A stretch of 41,818 nucleotides of DNA from Novosphingobium sp. ERN07 (GTDB taxonomy: Bacteria > Pseudomonadota > Alphaproteobacteria > Sphingomonadales > Sphingomonadaceae), in the NCBI RefSeq assembly GCF_012641335.1, contig NZ_JABAID010000025.1, positions 1 to 41,818 of the forward strand, given 5' to 3'. Position 1 is the first letter of the stretch. Each line of letters begins with the position of its first letter. Shown here piece by piece: positions 8,704-16,820 of this stretch. The notes under the pieces were generated by a model. That model was not told where the DNA came from. It saw only the letters and a list, made by a program, of their open reading frames with translations, and did no database searches. A program made the position numbers and the translations under genes.

Positions 8704-9570
8704 CTAAAGGCCAAACACCTTCATCGCGTTGTCACGCAGGAACTTGGGCCACACCTCGTCCTTGAACGGCACGTTTTCCATGTCAGCCATGATCCGGTCT
8801 AGGCTCAGCCCCATCGGGAAATACCCGGCATAGATCACCTTGTCCGCGCCGCGCGTGTTGGCGTAATCGATGATCGCCTTGGGGTAATGCTTGGGTGCAA
8901 AGGCGCTGGTCGAATAATAGAGGTTCGGCCATTTCAGCATCAGCTTCACCGCCAGCGCTTCCCACGGTTCGGCCCCGTGGCGCATCACCACTTTCAGTTC
9001 GGGGAAGAACCAGCAGACCTCGTCCAGATGTTCGACCTTCTGGGTTTCCATCGGAATGCGCGGGCCGGGAATGCCCACGTTCAGCAGGATCGGCAGGCCC
9101 AGTTCCTCGCACGCGGAATAGATCGGCCACATGTATTTGTGGTTGATCGCCACTTGCGGCAACGTGCCCGAAGGAAACACGCTCACCGCAGAAAGCCCTA
9201 CTTCGGCATGAATGCGCTTGATCCGGCGTACTTCTTCGGTTCCGTTGTTGGGGTTTACCGGCAGATCAAAGAAGAACCGGTCGCCATACAGTTCCTTGGC
9301 CCGGCGCGATGTGTCATCCTCGTTCCAGCCCACCAGCGCGCGCTGCACGTTGTGCTTGTCCATCTGCGCCACGGTCCAGCCGATGTAATCGTCCTGCTGG
9401 CCCGATTGCGGGATGTCCTTGAACATATACTGCGCGGGCATGGCAAACTGGCCCAGTGTCTGCTTGTCCTTGATCAGCGGGCGGAACGGGGCAAACCATT
9501 CGGCGCGGTCCTCCGCATCCGGTATGCCCAGCATACAGTCGATGATCCCGATATCCTTGGGCATTCCCAT
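8704..9570 (-). CDS. Amidohydrolase-2-fold protein with degenerate metal site
   Basis: 288 residues resembling PF04909 amidohydrolases (ACMSD, resorcylate decarboxylase, pyrone dicarboxylate hydrolase). The order of barrel strands is recognisable: GIIDCMLG at the start, SVFPSG and LNVGIPG in the middle, VVMRHGAEPW with the conserved strand-5 His, and KVIYAGYFPMG at the end. The usual first-strand DxHxH is replaced by Asp11-Cys12-Met13, and the usual last-strand Asp (SDYP) by a Tyr (GYFP), so normal metal binding seems lost. It may be a metal-independent hydrolase or decarboxylase, or a non-catalytic partner. ATG 9570 has GGAGAG upstream and shares its A with the ligase stop, so it is coupled to that gene; the longer open frame is rejected. 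Confidence 0.75.
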   Translation of the reverse strand: MGMPKDIGIIDCMLGIPDAEDRAEWFAPFRPLIKDKQTLGQFAMPAQYMFKDIPQSGQQDDYIGWTVAQMDKHNVQRALVGWNEDDTSRRAKELYGDRFFFDLPVNPNNGTEEVRRIKRIHAEVGLSAVSVFPSGTLPQVAINHKYMWPIYSACEELGLPILLNVGIPGPRIPMETQKVEHLDEVCWFFPELKVVMRHGAEPWEALAVKLMLKWPNLYYSTSAFAPKHYPKAIIDYANTRGADKVIYAGYFPMGLSLDRIMADMENVPFKDEVWPKFLRDNAMKVFGL

Positions 9571-11300
9571 CAATTCTCTCCTGAAAGCTGCGGCCACAGC
9601 TTGCGCAGGGCGATCTTGTCGACCTTGCCCAGCCCATTGCGCGGCAGCGTTGTCTGGCTGAAAGCGACGCGCACCGGCGCCTTGTAGCGGGCAAGACGGC
9701 TTGCCACCCATTCGATCACCGTGGCTTCATCGGTGCCCGGCGCGGCCACAACCGCCGCCACCAGCTTTTCGCCCAGCCGTTCGTCCGGCAGGCCAAAGGC
9801 GGCGCATTCGGTCAGCCCCGGCATTTCGCCCAGCACCCGTTCCACTTCGGCGCAATAGATGTTCTCGCCGCCCGAAATCACCATGTCCTTCTTGCGGTCC
9901 ACGATGAAGATATAGCCGTCCCCATCCACGAACCCCACGTCCCCGGTGCGCAGCCAGCCATCATCGGTCAGCACCGCTGCCGTTTCACCTGCGCGGTTCC
10001 AATAGCCGCGCATCACCTGCGCCCCGCGCACCACGATCTCGCCCGCCTCGCCGCCGGTCAGGATCTGGCCGTCCGGCCCTTCGATGCGCACCTCAACCAT
10101 CGGCAACACGCGCCCTGCCGCTGCGGGGCGGCGCATGAAATCCGGCCCCACCGCCTGCGCAATCGCGCCCGAACATTCGGTCATGCCATATCCGGTGCCG
10201 ATCTGCGCATGGGGGCAAAGCGCGTGGACTTCCTCTACCAGATTGACCGGCAGGGCCTGACCGCCACTGCCGATATTGCGCAGCGAAACAAGGCTTGCCC
10301 CGTCTGTCCGCGCACGGTGAAGAATGTCCCACAGCATCGTCGGCACCGCGCTGAACATGCTGATCTGCTCAGCCGCAATCAGCCGCGCAGCCTCCTCCGC
10401 ATTCCAGCGCCGCATGATGACCACTTTGCCCCCGCTGACGAACGGCGAAAGAAACCCCGCGCCAAGGCCTGAAACATGGAACAGCGGATAGACCAGCAGC
10501 GATGCCTGCTGCGGCATCTGCGCAATCAGCGCTTCCGCGCTCGTGCCCATTTGTTGCGCCATGTTGGTCAGCACCACCATGCCCGACATCTGCGTGCTCA
10601 TCAGCCCGGTAATGACATTGCGGTGCGAAAGGATCGCACCCTTCACCCGCCCGGTCGTGCCCGATGTGAACAGGATGGCGCAGGGATCATCGGGGGATGC
10701 AATCCCGGCATCGGTGGCTGCCGTTTCCGCCCGCTGTGCCAGTTCGCCTGCATCCAGCGGCTTCTTCAGATTCAGCACCCGCCCTGCGTAACCGGCAACG
10801 CGCATCGCCTCGGCACGTTCGCTGTCAGCCAGCACCACGGCGGGATCAACATCTTCCAGCATCGCCAGCAGTTCCGGCCCAGACCCACGGCTATTGACCA
10901 GCACGGCCACGCCGCCCGCCTTCATCACCGCCAGAAACGCCACCAGCCATTCCGCGCTGTTGCGCATGGCAATCGCCACCCGGTCCCCGCGCGCAATGTG
11001 CAGCATGGGCACAAGCTGGTCACGCCAGCCAAACAACTGGTCATAGTTCAGGCGGCGCTCTGCCCCATCGTCGCTGAAATCGACCACACAGGTGCGATCC
11101 CCAAACCGGCGCGCGGATTCGATCAGCAGGTTCAGGTCGGTCGGCGCGGACACGAACTGGCGCATCCCATCGCGCAGCCCGATCTCGAATGGTGATCCCG
11201 GCCCGGCAACGCGCGCCAGAAGCGGATCAGCCAAAACCGGATCGTTCAGCAGATCAGTCGCGCTCGCGCTGCGATGGTCTTCGCGCACCGTGTCGGACAT
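9570..11300 (-). CDS. Acyl-CoA synthetase (AMP-forming ligase)
   Basis: 576 residues of the ANL superfamily. The AMP/phosphate-binding loop TSGTTGRVKG is at 212-221, the GYGMTE motif lies mid-protein, the hinge region DGWLRTGDVGFVDGDGY follows, and the catalytic C-terminal Lys is in PRNGLGKVDK near the end. It should convert a carboxylic acid, ATP and CoA to acyl-CoA, AMP and PPi. In this setting an organic acid from a cyclic or terpenoid compound is likely. ATG 11300 is chosen because GGGAG precedes it and the family's helix begins soon after; a longer frame starts at 11372. It is the first gene of the minus-strand operon ligase, amidohydrolase-like, Rieske, amidase, and is preceded by a 148-base gap that should hold the promoter. 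Confidence 0.92.
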   Translation of the reverse strand: MSDTVREDHRSASATDLLNDPVLADPLLARVAGPGSPFEIGLRDGMRQFVSAPTDLNLLIESARRFGDRTCVVDFSDDGAERRLNYDQLFGWRDQLVPMLHIARGDRVAIAMRNSAEWLVAFLAVMKAGGVAVLVNSRGSGPELLAMLEDVDPAVVLADSERAEAMRVAGYAGRVLNLKKPLDAGELAQRAETAATDAGIASPDDPCAILFTSGTTGRVKGAILSHRNVITGLMSTQMSGMVVLTNMAQQMGTSAEALIAQMPQQASLLVYPLFHVSGLGAGFLSPFVSGGKVVIMRRWNAEEAARLIAAEQISMFSAVPTMLWDILHRARTDGASLVSLRNIGSGGQALPVNLVEEVHALCPHAQIGTGYGMTECSGAIAQAVGPDFMRRPAAAGRVLPMVEVRIEGPDGQILTGGEAGEIVVRGAQVMRGYWNRAGETAAVLTDDGWLRTGDVGFVDGDGYIFIVDRKKDMVISGGENIYCAEVERVLGEMPGLTECAAFGLPDERLGEKLVAAVVAAPGTDEATVIEWVASRLARYKAPVRVAFSQTTLPRNGLGKVDKIALRKLWPQLSGEN

Positions 11301-11448
11301 CGCACTCCCAAACCTTTTATCGCTTTGCCTGATTCCCCTTTTATCTGGTTCTTTGCGTATTTCAAGAAGCATTTAATTGCGCATATCACATTTCAGCGAT
11401 TCCTTCGGACAGCGCCCGCGCAAAACTGGCGCCCCTTTCCCCCAGCCC
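11301..11448 (-). promoter_or_regulatory. Probable promoter region of the ligase operon
   Basis: This 148-base gap between the LuxR-type gene and the ligase gene is noticeably AT-rich in its middle. It contains ATTGCGCAT (11376-11384), a nine-base word also found in the regulator's own upstream region (12639-12647). A shared site for the LuxR-type protein is possible. Confidence 0.4.
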
Positions 11449-12582
11449 TTAACCTCCCAGTGAAGCCAGCAGCGCCACCAGTTGCGCCTGCCGGTTCACC
11501 CCGGTCTTGGCAAAGACCGCGCGCAACTGCACTTTGGCGGTGTTGTGCGCGATGCCCAGCTGCCGCGCCGCTTCTACCAGACTGTGCCCTTGCGCCAGCA
11601 CGGCGGTCAGCCGCGCTTCGGCCACGGTTAGGCCCAGCAGATCGCGCAACGCCTGTGGATCGGTGCTTTTTTCCGGCCCTGGACGCGCCAGAAACAGCGC
11701 CAGCGCGCCTGCGCCTGCGTGAATCGCGCGCACATCCAATGGCCGCGCGGTCACCACCAGATCGCCGTGTCCCGGCCGTTCGATGCGGAACCGCGTGCGG
11801 CCCGGATTCGTGGCCAGCGCATCATCGCCCAGCATCCCGGTGACCCGCCGTTGCTGCGCCGGATCGGCCAGCACCAGTTCGCCATTGCGCCGCATCAGCC
11901 CCTCGTTCTCGGCCAGAATGCTGTCCGCCAGCGCATTGGTGCTCACGATGCGGCGGCTGCGGTCCAGCACGATCAGCGCCAGCCCCAGCCCTTGCGCCGT
12001 GGCGTGAAACACGCCGTGCTGCGCACCGGCAAACTGCAATTTCTCGAACAATCCCACAGCGATGCGCAAATGCTGCGAAAGCATTTGCAACCGCGCGCGG
12101 TCTTCGCGATTGAAATCGGGCAGTGCATTGTGCCGGCTGATGCGAAACCGCGCCTCATACCGCCCATCGTCCCTGCGTCCCTTGTCTACGCGCCCGCCCG
12201 CCCGCCCGAAATGCAGATCGATGCCCAGCACCTGATCGAAGCCTGTCTCGGCCATCGTGCGGCGATATTCGGCAAAGGCGTGGTCGGGCAGCCCGGCCAT
12301 GAACTCGGCGTAAGACGTAACGATCCCGTCCGCCAATCCCTGAAACGGATCGTCAGCAAACAGGCTTTCGGCATAGATGCTAGCAAAATCGGCGCTGCCG
12401 CCGGGCGTCAGAAAGGTGGCGGGCTGGCGCTTTCCGGGGGCAGTGATGATCAGCGTGGCAAATGTCGCGTCCATCCACCCCGCCAGCGCCTCCAGAAACC
12501 CGCGCCACGGCTGCTCATCCCCGATCCCGGCATAGAGCCGGGCAAGAAGATCTGAAAACTGAAGGTCCATCGCAGCGGCCAT
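11449..12582 (-). CDS. LuxR-type HTH transcriptional regulator
   Basis: 377 residues. The last ~65 form a LuxR/FixJ-type helix-turn-helix, LTVAEARLTAVLAQG followed by AARQLGIAHNTAKVQLRAVF. The N-terminal 300 residues have no phospho-acceptor receiver pattern and no clear autoinducer domain. A GAF/PAS-like segment (ALIVLDRSRRIVSTNALADS, around 210-230) is plausible. This architecture is common among stand-alone regulators of catabolic genes in sphingomonads. It lies directly upstream of the ligase operon on the same strand and diverges from a SnoaL-like gene. An 11-bp inverted repeat between them is a likely operator. Either the first ATG (12582) or one four codons later (12570) could be used; neither has a strong ribosome site. 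Confidence 0.85.
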   Translation of the reverse strand: MAAAMDLQFSDLLARLYAGIGDEQPWRGFLEALAGWMDATFATLIITAPGKRQPATFLTPGGSADFASIYAESLFADDPFQGLADGIVTSYAEFMAGLPDHAFAEYRRTMAETGFDQVLGIDLHFGRAGGRVDKGRRDDGRYEARFRISRHNALPDFNREDRARLQMLSQHLRIAVGLFEKLQFAGAQHGVFHATAQGLGLALIVLDRSRRIVSTNALADSILAENEGLMRRNGELVLADPAQQRRVTGMLGDDALATNPGRTRFRIERPGHGDLVVTARPLDVRAIHAGAGALALFLARPGPEKSTDPQALRDLLGLTVAEARLTAVLAQGHSLVEAARQLGIAHNTAKVQLRAVFAKTGVNRQAQLVALLASLGG

Positions 12583-12641
12583 GACCGCAGCATAGGCGCA
12601 GCGTTGCCTGTCATCCAGCAGCGATTGTTTCCCGGAATATT

Positions 12642-12684
12642 GCGCATTTCCGTGCTAGGGGCGAAATGAATATCGGAAATGCGC
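12642..12684. promoter_or_regulatory. 11-bp inverted repeat, candidate LuxR-type operator
   Basis: GCGCATTTCCG (12642-12652) is repeated in perfect inversion as CGGAAATGCGC (12674-12684). The arm centres are 32 bases apart, about three helical turns. The pair sits in the divergent intergenic region of the LuxR-type regulator and the SnoaL-like gene. This spacing is typical of sites bound by a dimer pair or by DNA bending. Confidence 0.55.
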
Positions 12685-12702
12685 TGCAATGGACCTGACA
12701 AG

Positions 12703-13188
12703 ATGCCACATGCTATCGAAGCTCTCGCCAGCCGCCTGCAAGCGCTGGAAGACCGCGAAGCCATCCGAAACGTGATCGCCCGCTACGGCCCCCTTGCAGA
12801 TCGCGGCGATGCACAGGCGCTGGCGGCGCTCTGGACGGAAGACGGCACCTATGAAGTCGTCGGCTTCGCCACCGCACGCGGGCGGACAGAAATCGCCGCG
12901 CTGATTGATGGACCCTATCACCGCGACCTGATGGCCGATGGCTGCGCGCATCTGCTCGGCCCGGTGGCGGTCACGGTCAATGGAGACAGCGCGACCGCTG
13001 TTGGACATTCGGTGGTCTTCCGGCACCATGAAGGCACCTTCAGCGCGTTTCGCGTGGCGGCGAATTGTTGGACTTTGCGGCGCGATGCGGATGGCGGGCA
13101 TTGGCGCGTGCAGCATCGCGCCAATGCCCTGCTTGATGGCGCTGAGGCCGCGCGCGTGCTGCTTTCGGTGCCCGTCAGTGCCGCTTAG
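12703..13188 (+). CDS. SnoaL-like (NTF2-fold) protein
   Basis: 161 residues of the SnoaL-4 type. It starts with the helix DREAIRNVIARYGPLADRGD, continues with ALWTEDGTYEVVG, and ends with HWRVQHRANALLDG. Members are small pocket enzymes (isomerases, dehydratases, cyclases) or unassigned catabolic proteins. No catalytic residues can be assigned with confidence. It is the only plus-strand gene in a minus-strand stretch and diverges from the LuxR-type regulator. ATG 12703 is preferred; an in-frame ATG at 12679 lies inside the inverted repeat and has GGA too close. The stop codon lies in a 10-bp tandem repeat. Confidence 0.75.
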   Translation: MPHAIEALASRLQALEDREAIRNVIARYGPLADRGDAQALAALWTEDGTYEVVGFATARGRTEIAALIDGPYHRDLMADGCAHLLGPVAVTVNGDSATAVGHSVVFRHHEGTFSAFRVAANCWTLRRDADGGHWRVQHRANALLDGAEAARVLLSVPVSAA

Positions 13189-13214
13189 GTGCGCCTAGGT
13201 GCATCTAGGTGCAC
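13181..13214. repeat. Three-copy 10-bp tandem repeat (TAGGTGC)
   Basis: Three consecutive 10-base units end in CTTAGGT, CCTAGGT and TCTAGGT (13181-13190, 13191-13200, 13201-13210) and are followed by GCAC. The core is TAGGTGC. The first copy supplies the TAG stop of the SnoaL-like gene, so the repeat extends from the coding end into the short gap before the convergent SDR gene. It looks like local slippage amplification. A helical period near ten bases would also suit a protein-binding site. Confidence 0.7.
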
Positions 13215-13229
13215 TTCAGGAATTGCCCC

Positions 13230-13907
13230 TCAACCGCCCCGCGAAACCGGAATCAGCGCCCCGGAAATCGTTCTGGCACAAGGGCTTGCAAGGAACTGGA
13301 TGACCTTTGCCAGCGATGCGGGCTGCACCCACTGCGCAAAATCGGCGTCGGGCATGTCGGCACGATTGACCGGCGTATCGATCACACTCGGCAGCACGGC
13401 GTTGACGGTGCAATCGGTGCCCGCCAGCTCCGCTGCAAGGCTTTCGGTCAGCTTGTGAACCGCCTGCTTCGACGCGGCATAGGCCCCCATCCCCGCGCCC
13501 GCCACCAGCGCCGATCCGGCCCCGATGTTGATGATCGCCGCGCCGGGCGTGTTGCGCAAAGTGGGCAGCGCCGCCGCGGTCATGGTCACGCAAGTGGTTG
13601 CATTCATGGCAAACATTCGCGCCCATGTGGCAGGACTGCCATCGTCCAGCGGCTCCCACACAAAGCCGCCCGCCACGTTTACCAGCACATCGATGCCGCC
13701 AAGTTCGGCCTGAACCTGCGCAACTGCCGCTGCCGCCTGCGCTGCATCAGTCAGGTCCACGCCGCCCAGATCGATCCCGCAGGGGTTCGCATCGGGCGCG
13801 GTGGCTGCAAAATCGATCCGCGCCACCCGATCCCCGCCTGCGCGGAACGCTTCTGCCACGGCCCGGCCAAGAATGCCGAAGCCACCGGTAACGATCACTG
13901 AACGCAT
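13230..13907 (-). CDS. Short-chain dehydrogenase/reductase
   Basis: 225 residues. The nucleotide-binding motif is TGGFGILG near residue 7, a TGxxGxxG form seen in atypical or extended SDRs rather than the classical TGxxxGxG. It is followed by the NVAG strand motif. The catalytic triad is visible as Ser in NIGAGSALVAG and the Tyr/Lys pair in YAASK. The enzyme should oxidise an alcohol or reduce a ketone with NAD(P). It ends a minus-strand operon after the AhpD-like gene (15 bases between them) and is preceded by AAAGGG as ribosome site. The substrate is unknown. Confidence 0.88.
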   Translation of the reverse strand: MRSVIVTGGFGILGRAVAEAFRAGGDRVARIDFAATAPDANPCGIDLGGVDLTDAAQAAAAVAQVQAELGGIDVLVNVAGGFVWEPLDDGSPATWARMFAMNATTCVTMTAAALPTLRNTPGAAIINIGAGSALVAGAGMGAYAASKQAVHKLTESLAAELAGTDCTVNAVLPSVIDTPVNRADMPDADFAQWVQPASLAKVIQFLASPCARTISGALIPVSRGG

Positions 13908-13922
13908 TGATTTAAAACCCTT

Positions 13923-14495
13923 TTAATGACGTGACGCATCACTTGCCGGCGCGCTGGCAAGGCATACTGTATCGAATCCCAGCACATGCGCAACGCGGCC
14001 AAGGCCGACCCATGCCGCCGTGCAATAGGCCAGATCCACCACTTCGCCATCGCTGAACGCCGCCTTCATCAGCGCCCAGAAATCTTCATCAATCGCAAGG
14101 GCTTGCGGCTCGGTGCCAAAGCGTTCGGCAAATTCGATGGCAAGCCTTTCGCGGGCGGAGAACACCTTCGCATCGCGCCAATCCTCAATCGCTGTATAGA
14201 AGGCTTCGTCGGGCGCGGGGCCGTTGTCGGTCACCAGCTTTCGGTTGGGATCGCCCGCAACACTGAACACAGCCGGAGCATCGCGGTCTGCGCGGAAATC
14301 CTTGCAGACCATGCAGCCGTTGATCTGCGCGGTGCGCATCCGCGCCGCTTCGAATTCGCGCAGCGACAGCCCGCTTTCGCGATAGACCGCTGCGGAAAAG
14401 GCGCTGCTGGCTGAAACGATGGGCACGGCGTGGGTGCGCGCGGCGAAGCCGAAGGGATCGGCCTGATGATCTTGCGGAACGGTAATGCGTGGCAT
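13923..14495 (-). CDS. AhpD/carboxymuconolactone decarboxylase-like protein
   Basis: 190 residues of the CMD/AhpD all-helical family. Cys61 and Cys64 (NGCMVCKDF) form the redox-active CxxC pair. The His usual three residues after the second Cys in AhpD is replaced here (KDFR). This points to a thiol-peroxidase-like or lyase function rather than to true 4-carboxymuconolactone decarboxylase, which lacks CxxC. AGGAGGG precedes the ATG. The gene is 13 bases downstream of an SDR and belongs to the SnoaL/SDR/CMD/SDR operon. Possible roles are detoxifying peroxides formed by leaky oxygenases or a pathway step; the sequence does not decide. Confidence 0.82.
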   Translation of the reverse strand: MPRITVPQDHQADPFGFAARTHAVPIVSASSAFSAAVYRESGLSLREFEAARMRTAQINGCMVCKDFRADRDAPAVFSVAGDPNRKLVTDNGPAPDEAFYTAIEDWRDAKVFSARERLAIEFAERFGTEPQALAIDEDFWALMKAAFSDGEVVDLAYCTAAWVGLGRVAHVLGFDTVCLASAPASDASRH

Positions 14496-14508
14496 CGTGA
14501 TCGCCCTC

Positions 14509-15288
14509 CTACATTCCCGGCGAACCGGGGAAGCCCATGTAATATGTACCCACGGTCATCCCGCCATCGACGACGATTTCCGTGCCGTGGCAATAGGATG
14601 CTTCGTTGCTGGCAAGGAATGCGCTGGCGGCGGCCACTTCTTCCGGCCCGCCGATACGCTGCATGGGCACGTTGCCATAGCTCTTGTCGATCTCGGCGCG
14701 CGGTGCGCCGGAATGGTTGGACATCACGGTATCGACGCCGCCGGGGTGGACCGAATTCACGCGAATGCCCTTGTGGCCCAGTTCCATTGCGGCAACCTTC
14801 GTCAACCCGCGCACGCCCCATTTGGACGAGGCATAGGCGACTAGGCTGTTCGCGCCTTTCATGCCATCGACGGATGAGACATTGACGATGGCCCCCTTCC
14901 CGCGCGCAATCATGCCCGGCGCAACCGCCTTGATACCAAGGAATTCACCGACCAGATTGACGCCCAGAACGCGCTCCAGATCCGCCTTGGTGGTTTCCAG
15001 AATGCTCTTGAACATCAGGATACCGGCATTGTTCACCAGCACGTCGACCGGGCCAAGATCAGCCTCTGCCGCAGCGACCACACGCGTCCAATCGCCCTCG
15101 TCGGTCACGTCTAGCTTGTAGAAGCGCGCCGCTTCGCCCAGTTCGGCGGCAAGCGCTGCGCCGTCGTCTTCCAGCACATCGGCAATGGCCACCTTTGCGC
15201 CTTCGGCCACGAACAGCCGCGATGTGGCTGCGCCCATGCCCCGCGCGCCGCCGGTGATGATGGCGACTTTGCCTGCGAGCTTGCCCAT
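14509..15288 (-). CDS. Classical short-chain dehydrogenase/reductase
   Basis: 259 residues with every classical SDR mark: TGGARGMG at 13-20, an Asp at the end of the second strand (IADV) suggesting NAD preference, NNAG, the catalytic Ser in NVSSVDG, and the Tyr/Lys in YASSK. It ends with the usual GTEIVVDGG. It resembles 3-alpha/20-beta-hydroxysteroid and cyclic-alcohol dehydrogenases, which cannot be separated by eye. GGGAGA lies upstream of the ATG. It follows a SnoaL-like gene by 39 bases and precedes the AhpD-like gene in one operon. Confidence 0.92.
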   Translation of the reverse strand: MGKLAGKVAIITGGARGMGAATSRLFVAEGAKVAIADVLEDDGAALAAELGEAARFYKLDVTDEGDWTRVVAAAEADLGPVDVLVNNAGILMFKSILETTKADLERVLGVNLVGEFLGIKAVAPGMIARGKGAIVNVSSVDGMKGANSLVAYASSKWGVRGLTKVAAMELGHKGIRVNSVHPGGVDTVMSNHSGAPRAEIDKSYGNVPMQRIGGPEEVAAASAFLASNEASYCHGTEIVVDGGMTVGTYYMGFPGSPGM

Positions 15289-15327
15289 ATATTCTCCCGT
15301 CTATCCTATTGATGGTATTATTATAAA

Positions 15328-15783
15328 TCAGGCCACTTCGGGCACGGGTGCCATGTCCGGCACATTGTGCGTCCAACCCATTTCTTCGTAGCGTTCGGCA
15401 ATGCGCCAGCCTTCGGCGGTGCGGACAAGCCGGTCCCGATACCACAGGCCGATAAAGAACACCTGGTCAGCGCCATCGGCAGAGCGGTGCGTCATCGGAT
15501 TGAACAGGATCGTGCGGCTGCGCGCTTCGTCTCCGGCAATGTCCAGCCTGGTCGTGGCGACCATGTGCTGGAACGTGGGGAAGCGTTCGAGCGCGACCGG
15601 AAGCCACGCCTTGATCTGCGGGAAAGTGCCCTTGGCCCCGCCGGTTTCGCTGTAATCGATCTGCGCATCGGGCGTAAAAATGCGGTCGAGCGCATCCCAA
15701 TCGCGTTCATCAATGGCAAAGCTGTAGCGGGCGAAGAGATCCTGAATCTCCAGCCGGTCGGATATTTCCTGAAGGCTCAACAT
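15328..15783 (-). CDS. SnoaL-like (NTF2-fold) protein
   Basis: 151 residues of the SnoaL-4 group. It begins with LEIQDLFARYSFAIDERDWD and continues with a FTPDAQIDYSETGG strand region and the C-terminal GWRIAERYEEMGW. The fold suits small-molecule isomerases and dehydratases. It is the first gene of the minus-strand operon with two SDRs and an AhpD-like protein. The ATG has GGGAGAG seven bases upstream. It is clearly a different subfamily member from the SnoaL-like gene at 12703, so the cluster has two such proteins besides the dioxygenase beta subunit. Function is unassigned. Confidence 0.85.
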   Translation of the reverse strand: MLSLQEISDRLEIQDLFARYSFAIDERDWDALDRIFTPDAQIDYSETGGAKGTFPQIKAWLPVALERFPTFQHMVATTRLDIAGDEARSRTILFNPMTHRSADGADQVFFIGLWYRDRLVRTAEGWRIAERYEEMGWTHNVPDMAPVPEVA

Positions 15784-15944
15784 GCACTTCTCTCCCGAAG
15801 GCGGCCGCTGTTATCGCACCGGTCCTTCATCTTGTCGGTATCAGGCGACTTTCTGGCTGGGCGCTTGCCGAGCAACCCGTTCGACCCAGAGGAATCGTCA
15901 CATCTGTTCTTTTTTGGAGCGCGTATAATGGGCTTATAGGAAAT
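15784..15944 (-). promoter_or_regulatory. Intergenic region, probable promoter of SnoaL/SDR operon
   Basis: This 161-base gap lies between two minus-strand genes. It has a pyrimidine/purine-biased AT-richer part near 15905-15944 (TTCTTTTTT and TATAATGGGCTTATAGG on the plus strand). It likely holds the promoter for the operon starting at 15783. I see no clear dyad or terminator. Confidence 0.35.
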
Positions 15945-16817
15945 TTATGCGCAATTTGCGAATTTATTATCGGGCCGAAGTGCTATTTCTCTTGCGGCTG
16001 AGAGATACTCTTCCCACGCCAGCGAGGCTTCGGCGCTGTCCAGATCGACCGCTCCCACGATGCCGAGCGCGGCCCGTGCCTCTGCCAAGGGCAGATGGAA
16101 TACGTCCTCGTACTTCGCCATGAAATAGGGGCCAGACTGTTCGCCCACATCCATGCCGCAGCGGATCGCGCGCAGGGCGGTGGGGAACGATTGCGGATAG
16201 TGCAGTCCGGTGCGCGAGATCAGGCGCAGCGCGCCGAGCAACTGGCCGGGGTGGATCAGGCCCATCAGTTCGGCATCAAGAAAGCGCGGCAGATTGCTCA
16301 ACCGCCCGAAATAGGGGACCAGTTCGCCAATGATGTTGAACCCGCCGCCGCAGACGATGTGTTCCAGATCGTGCGTCTGGCCACTGCGCAGCGAGAAGTA
16401 TTCGAACTGGTTGCGCGGTTCGAAGCGCGGCACGATGTCGATTTCAAACCCGTTGTCACGCAGATAGCGGCCAAAGATGTGGCCGAGAGAGCCTTCGGGA
16501 TTGGCCAGCAGTTCGTCCACGGTGAAGGTGGAAGAGAAGCCTTCCGAAAACCAGCGGTCAAGTTCGGGCCAGCGCGCGCGTTCTTGCGTGAACAGCTCTT
16601 CGATCCGGGGCACGTCGAACAGGGTGCCGAGGATACCGTAAAGCTGGTGCGCATCGAGCGTGGTGGGCGAATCCTTGCCACTTTTGCGCAGGAACGCGGT
16701 GGCCAGCCAATCGCGCAGGGCCGGGCTGTTAAGATAGCGCGAATTGCTGACCAGCACGCTGCTTTCGGTGGCAACCGGCTTTGCACCACGCGCGAGATAG
16801 GGGAGATCATCGGCCAT
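15945..16817 (-). CDS. Coq4-family protein
   Basis: 290 residues. Residues 149-165 give the exact Coq4 metal signature HDxxHx11E: His149, Asp150, His153 and Glu165, in HDLEHIVCGGGFNIIGE. The surrounding regions (FGRYLRDNGFEIDIVPRF before, LISRTGLHYPQSF after) are helical, as in that family. Eukaryotic COQ4 acts in ubiquinone synthesis and has been reported to be needed for oxidative removal of the ring C1 carboxyl. A free-standing copy in a bacterial catabolic operon suggests a reaction on a ring acid or a prenyl-type substrate, but that is inference. It starts three bases after the AtuA-family gene with AAGGGAT as ribosome site and is the last gene of that operon. Confidence 0.8.
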   Translation of the reverse strand: MADDLPYLARGAKPVATESSVLVSNSRYLNSPALRDWLATAFLRKSGKDSPTTLDAHQLYGILGTLFDVPRIEELFTQERARWPELDRWFSEGFSSTFTVDELLANPEGSLGHIFGRYLRDNGFEIDIVPRFEPRNQFEYFSLRSGQTHDLEHIVCGGGFNIIGELVPYFGRLSNLPRFLDAELMGLIHPGQLLGALRLISRTGLHYPQSFPTALRAIRCGMDVGEQSGPYFMAKYEDVFHLPLAEARAALGIVGAVDLDSAEASLAWEEYLSAAREIALRPDNKFANCA

Positions 16818-16820
16818 TGA

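Noticed and set aside
13181..13214. 10-bp repeats as replication iterons or a CRISPR array
   Set aside because: Only three short units, no spacers, no replication or cas gene nearby.
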